Of a stretch of 7,355 bases of DNA, positions 4,682 to 7,355 are shown piece by piece (position 1 is the first letter of the stretch; every line of letters starts with the position of its first letter). The translations under genes were made by a program, and so were the position numbers. The DNA comes from DATEEW01 sp035273665 (lineage in GTDB: Bacteria > Pseudomonadota > Gammaproteobacteria > Burkholderiales > SG8-39). The notes below the pieces were generated by a model. The model worked only from the letters and a program-made list of their open reading frames with translations. It ran no database searches and had not been told where the DNA came from. Location of the stretch: contig DATEOW010000160.1 of assembly GCA_035273665.1 (NCBI GenBank), positions 1-7,355 of the forward strand, read 5' to 3'.

Positions 4682-7355
4682 ATGAGTGCAGTGGCCACGC
4701 AACGCATTGTCAAACTGCGGCGCGACTACAACACCTGGGTAGCGGACGAGACGCTGGAAGACTACGCGCTGCGTTTTACGCCGCGTGCGTTTCGGAAATG
4801 GTCGCCCTTTCGTGTCGCCAACACCGCGATCGGCGCCGTGTCATTCCTCGCGCTCGAAGCGATCGGCGGGTCCATCGCGCTGAATTACGGTTTCACCAAC
4901 GCGCTGTGGGCAATCGTTGTTGTGGGCCTGATCATTTTCCTCACCGGCCTGCCCATCAGTTATTACGCGGCCCGATACGGGGTCGATATGGATTTGCTTA
5001 CGCGCGGCGCGGGCTTCGGTTATATCGGCTCGACGATTACGTCGCTGATCTACGCTTCCTTTACGTTCATTTTCTTCGCCATCGAAGCGGCAATCATGGC
5101 GCTTGCCCTGCAGATGTATTTCGGCTTGGCGTTGCCGCTCGGCTATCTCCTCAGTTCACTCGCCATCATTCCGCTTGTCACGCACGGCATCACGCTCATC
5201 AGCCGCCTTCAACTGTGGACACAGCCCCTTTGGCTGGTGATGTTGATCCTGCCTTTTGCTGCCGTGCTTTACAAAGATCCCGATGCCTTCAACCGTGTCA
5301 CGCAATTGACAGGACGCACGGCCGAAGCCGTCGGTTTCAACGCGCTTCTGTTTGGCGCAGCGGCAACTGTCGCGTTTTCCCTGATTGCGCAGATCGGCGA
5401 GCAAGTCGATTTCCTACGTTTTCTTCCCGAGCGCACGGCGAAAAACCGCAAGGCATGGTGGCTGGCCGTGTTGACCGCCGGGCCGGGCTGGATCATTCCC
5501 GGTGTACTCAAGATGCTGGGCGGCGCCTTGCTCGCCTTCCTCGCATTCGAACACGGTATCGACGCGCTCAAGGCCATGGAACCGACGCAGATGTATTTGA
5601 TCGGTTACAGCTACGTGTTCAGCGATATCAGCGTCGCACTCGCCGCGACCGCGCTGTTCGTCATCGTGTCCCAAGTAAAAATCAACGTGACCAACGCCTA
5701 CGCCGGCTCTTTGGCTTGGTCGAATTTTTTTGCACGTCTGACACATACTCATCCGGGCCGTGTGGTCTGGTTGGTCTTCAACGTCCTCATCGCGGTTGCC
5801 TTGATGGTATTGGGCGTTTTCGGCGCGCTTGAACACGTGCTGGCGGTGTATTCCAATGTTGCGATTGCCTGGGTCGGCGCGCTTGTATCGGATTTGGTGA
5901 TCAACAAGCCGTTGGGGCTGAGCCCCAAGCACATCGAGTTCAAGCGTGCCCATTTGTACGACATCAATCCGGTCGGCGTCGGTTCAATGTGCATCGCCTC
6001 TTTACTCGGCATGAGCGCCTATCTGGGCGCATGGGGCGCGTGGATGCAAGCCTTCTCGCCTTTCATTGCGCTTGTGACCGCGTTTATTTGCGTACCGGCA
6101 ATAGCGTTGCTCACGCGTAGCCGTTACTACATCGCGCGGCAGAGTAAAGCGTTGGCGAGCGCTGGACAGAATGTGCGCTGCTGTATTTGCGAACACGAGT
6201 TCGAATCAGAGGACATGGCACATTGCCCAGCCTACGGCGGTCCGATCTGCTCGCTATGCTGCACGCTTGACGCACGCTGCGAAGATCGCTGCAAGACAAA
6301 ATCTCGCCTGGCCGATCAAAGCTTTCATTTCCTGCAATGGCTATTGCCGGCGCGGCTATCCGCGCAAGTCAATACCAGGTTGGGCCGCTACAGCGTTCTC
6401 ATGCTCTGCATGACTTCATTGCTCGCCACGCTTTTTGCGCTCATCTATTTCCAGAGTGTGGGCGAAAGCGGGTTGCATTTGGATGGGAGCGCGCTCGCGC
6501 CCGCCTTCATCAAGATGTTTCTCGCACTTCTGCTCGTCGTTGCGGTAGGCGGCTGGTGGGTGGTGTTGGGCAACGAGAGCCGTCGTGTCGCGCAGGAAGA
6601 ATCCAACCGCCAAAATCAGTTGCTGATGCGCGAAATTGAGGCACATCAACGTACCGACGCGGCACTTCAGCAAGCGAAAGAGGCGGCCGAATCGGCCAAC
6701 CGCGCAAAAAGCCGTTATGTAACCGGCATCAGCCACGAACTGCGCACGCCGCTCAACGGCATCCTTGGCTATGCGCAAATCCTGCGCAAGGATCGCAACA
6801 TTCCGGCGAATCGACACGATGCCATCGCGGTCATCCAACGTAGCGGCGAGCATCTACTGGGGCTAATCGATGGCCTGCTCGACATCGCGCGCATCGAGGC
6901 CGGCAAGTTACGCCTGGAGCGAGGCGAACTGCGTTTCACCGAATTTCTCGACGAGATCGTCAATCTGTTTCGCATGCAGGCGGAAAGCAAGGGACTCGAT
7001 TTTCGCTTTTACGCGAAAGGTTCGCTGCCGGAGGTCGTCCACACTGACGCGAAGCGGTTACGCCAAATCCTGATCAATCTCCTTGCGAACGCGGTAAAGT
7101 TCACCGAGCACGGCAGCGTAACGCTGCGTATCGAGTACCGACGAGAAATCGCCCGTTTTGAATTTACCGACACCGGTATCGGCATTCCGCCGGAAGATTT
7201 GCAACGTATTTTCCAGCCCTTCGAACGCAGCGGCGCCTCACGCCTCAACGCAGCGCCGGGCACTGGCCTCGGCTTGACGATCACCCAATTGCTTACCGAG
7301 TTGATGGGTGGCGAAGTAACGGTCAATAGCACGCCCGGCGAAGGAACCACCTTTG
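4682..7355 (+). CDS. NCS1-type transporter fused to a sensor histidine kinase (3' partial)
   Basis: An uninterrupted frame of 891 codons runs off the window end. The start is the first ATG after an in-frame TGA (4649), with GGAG five bases upstream. Residues about 40-480 are a polytopic domain resembling NCS1 (nucleobase-cation-symport-1; cytosine/purine/hydantoin) permeases, opening FRVANTAIGAVSFLALEAIGG and containing NVTNAYAGSLAW near 335-346. Residues 500-537 are a cysteine cluster (Cys 500, 501, 503, 515, 523, 526, 527, 533, 537). Two further helices follow at about 572-594 and 609-632, then a probable coiled coil to about 678. The HisKA domain has phospho-acceptor His685 (SHELRTP). The HATPase domain has N-box Asn799/Asn803, G1 at Asp830-Gly834, F-box FQPF and G2 Gly860/862/864. 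The kinase core therefore looks active. Many such kinases carry a C-terminal receiver domain, but that would lie beyond the window. It is divergent from urtA; a role in sensing urea or another nitrogen compound is inferred. Confidence 0.9.
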   Translation, partial: MSAVATQRIVKLRRDYNTWVADETLEDYALRFTPRAFRKWSPFRVANTAIGAVSFLALEAIGGSIALNYGFTNALWAIVVVGLIIFLTGLPISYYAARYGVDMDLLTRGAGFGYIGSTITSLIYASFTFIFFAIEAAIMALALQMYFGLALPLGYLLSSLAIIPLVTHGITLISRLQLWTQPLWLVMLILPFAAVLYKDPDAFNRVTQLTGRTAEAVGFNALLFGAAATVAFSLIAQIGEQVDFLRFLPERTAKNRKAWWLAVLTAGPGWIIPGVLKMLGGALLAFLAFEHGIDALKAMEPTQMYLIGYSYVFSDISVALAATALFVIVSQVKINVTNAYAGSLAWSNFFARLTHTHPGRVVWLVFNVLIAVALMVLGVFGALEHVLAVYSNVAIAWVGALVSDLVINKPLGLSPKHIEFKRAHLYDINPVGVGSMCIASLLGMSAYLGAWGAWMQAFSPFIALVTAFICVPAIALLTRSRYYIARQSKALASAGQNVRCCICEHEFESEDMAHCPAYGGPICSLCCTLDARCEDRCKTKSRLADQSFHFLQWLLPARLSAQVNTRLGRYSVLMLCMTSLLATLFALIYFQSVGESGLHLDGSALAPAFIKMFLALLLVVAVGGWWVVLGNESRRVAQEESNRQNQLLMREIEAHQRTDAALQQAKEAAESANRAKSRYVTGISHELRTPLNGILGYAQILRKDRNIPANRHDAIAVIQRSGEHLLGLIDGLLDIARIEAGKLRLERGELRFTEFLDEIVNLFRMQAESKGLDFRFYAKGSLPEVVHTDAKRLRQILINLLANAVKFTEHGSVTLRIEYRREIARFEFTDTGIGIPPEDLQRIFQPFERSGASRLNAAPGTGLGLTITQLLTELMGGEVTVNSTPGEGTTF

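Noticed and set aside
4798..5832. 344-codon plus-strand frame inside the transporter-kinase gene
   Set aside because: It is in another frame of the same strand, very rich in Arg and His and without membrane helices. The frame from 4682 gives a clear transporter and kinase, so this is a shadow frame.
1..7355. CRISPR arrays, tRNA or rRNA genes, insertion sequences
   Set aside because: No regularly spaced repeats, RNA-gene-like segments, transposase frames or terminal inverted repeats were seen. Nearly all of the window is accounted for by five large genes.

Overview
The window is ordinary bacterial coding DNA with moderately high GC. It is almost certainly proteobacterial: the UrtA sequence and the urtA-B-C-D order resemble those of beta- and gammaproteobacteria, but genus cannot be fixed from the sequence. 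It holds two divergent transcription units separated by a 295-base intergenic region (4387-4681).

The minus-strand unit is the urea ABC uptake operon, read from right to left. urtA (periplasmic urea-binding protein, 3127-4386) is followed by a 189-base spacer with two perfect hairpins, then urtB (permease, 2020-2937), urtC (permease, 789-1985) and urtD (ATPase, 37-777). A ribosome binding site and ATG at the very left edge mark the first codons of one more gene, which by synteny should be urtE. Spacing tightens along the operon (189, 34, 11 and 16 bases), as expected for one cotranscribed unit with the binding protein set apart for separate expression.

The plus-strand unit is a single long reading frame. 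It starts at 4682 and is still open at the end of the window (891 codons seen). It joins a full-length NCS1-type (cytosine/purine/hydantoin permease family) transporter domain to a cysteine-rich cytoplasmic segment, a second two-helix membrane hairpin, a probable coiled coil and a HisKA/HATPase histidine kinase core. It looks like a transporter-derived sensor kinase.

The most interesting reading is that this fused transporter-kinase senses urea or a related nitrogen compound by way of its permease fold and controls the divergent urt operon or nitrogen genes beyond the window. The sequence shows the fusion and the arrangement directly. The regulatory link is inference. The shared intergenic region contains several inverted and direct repeats that could be operators, but I found no convincing sigma-70 or sigma-54 promoter there.
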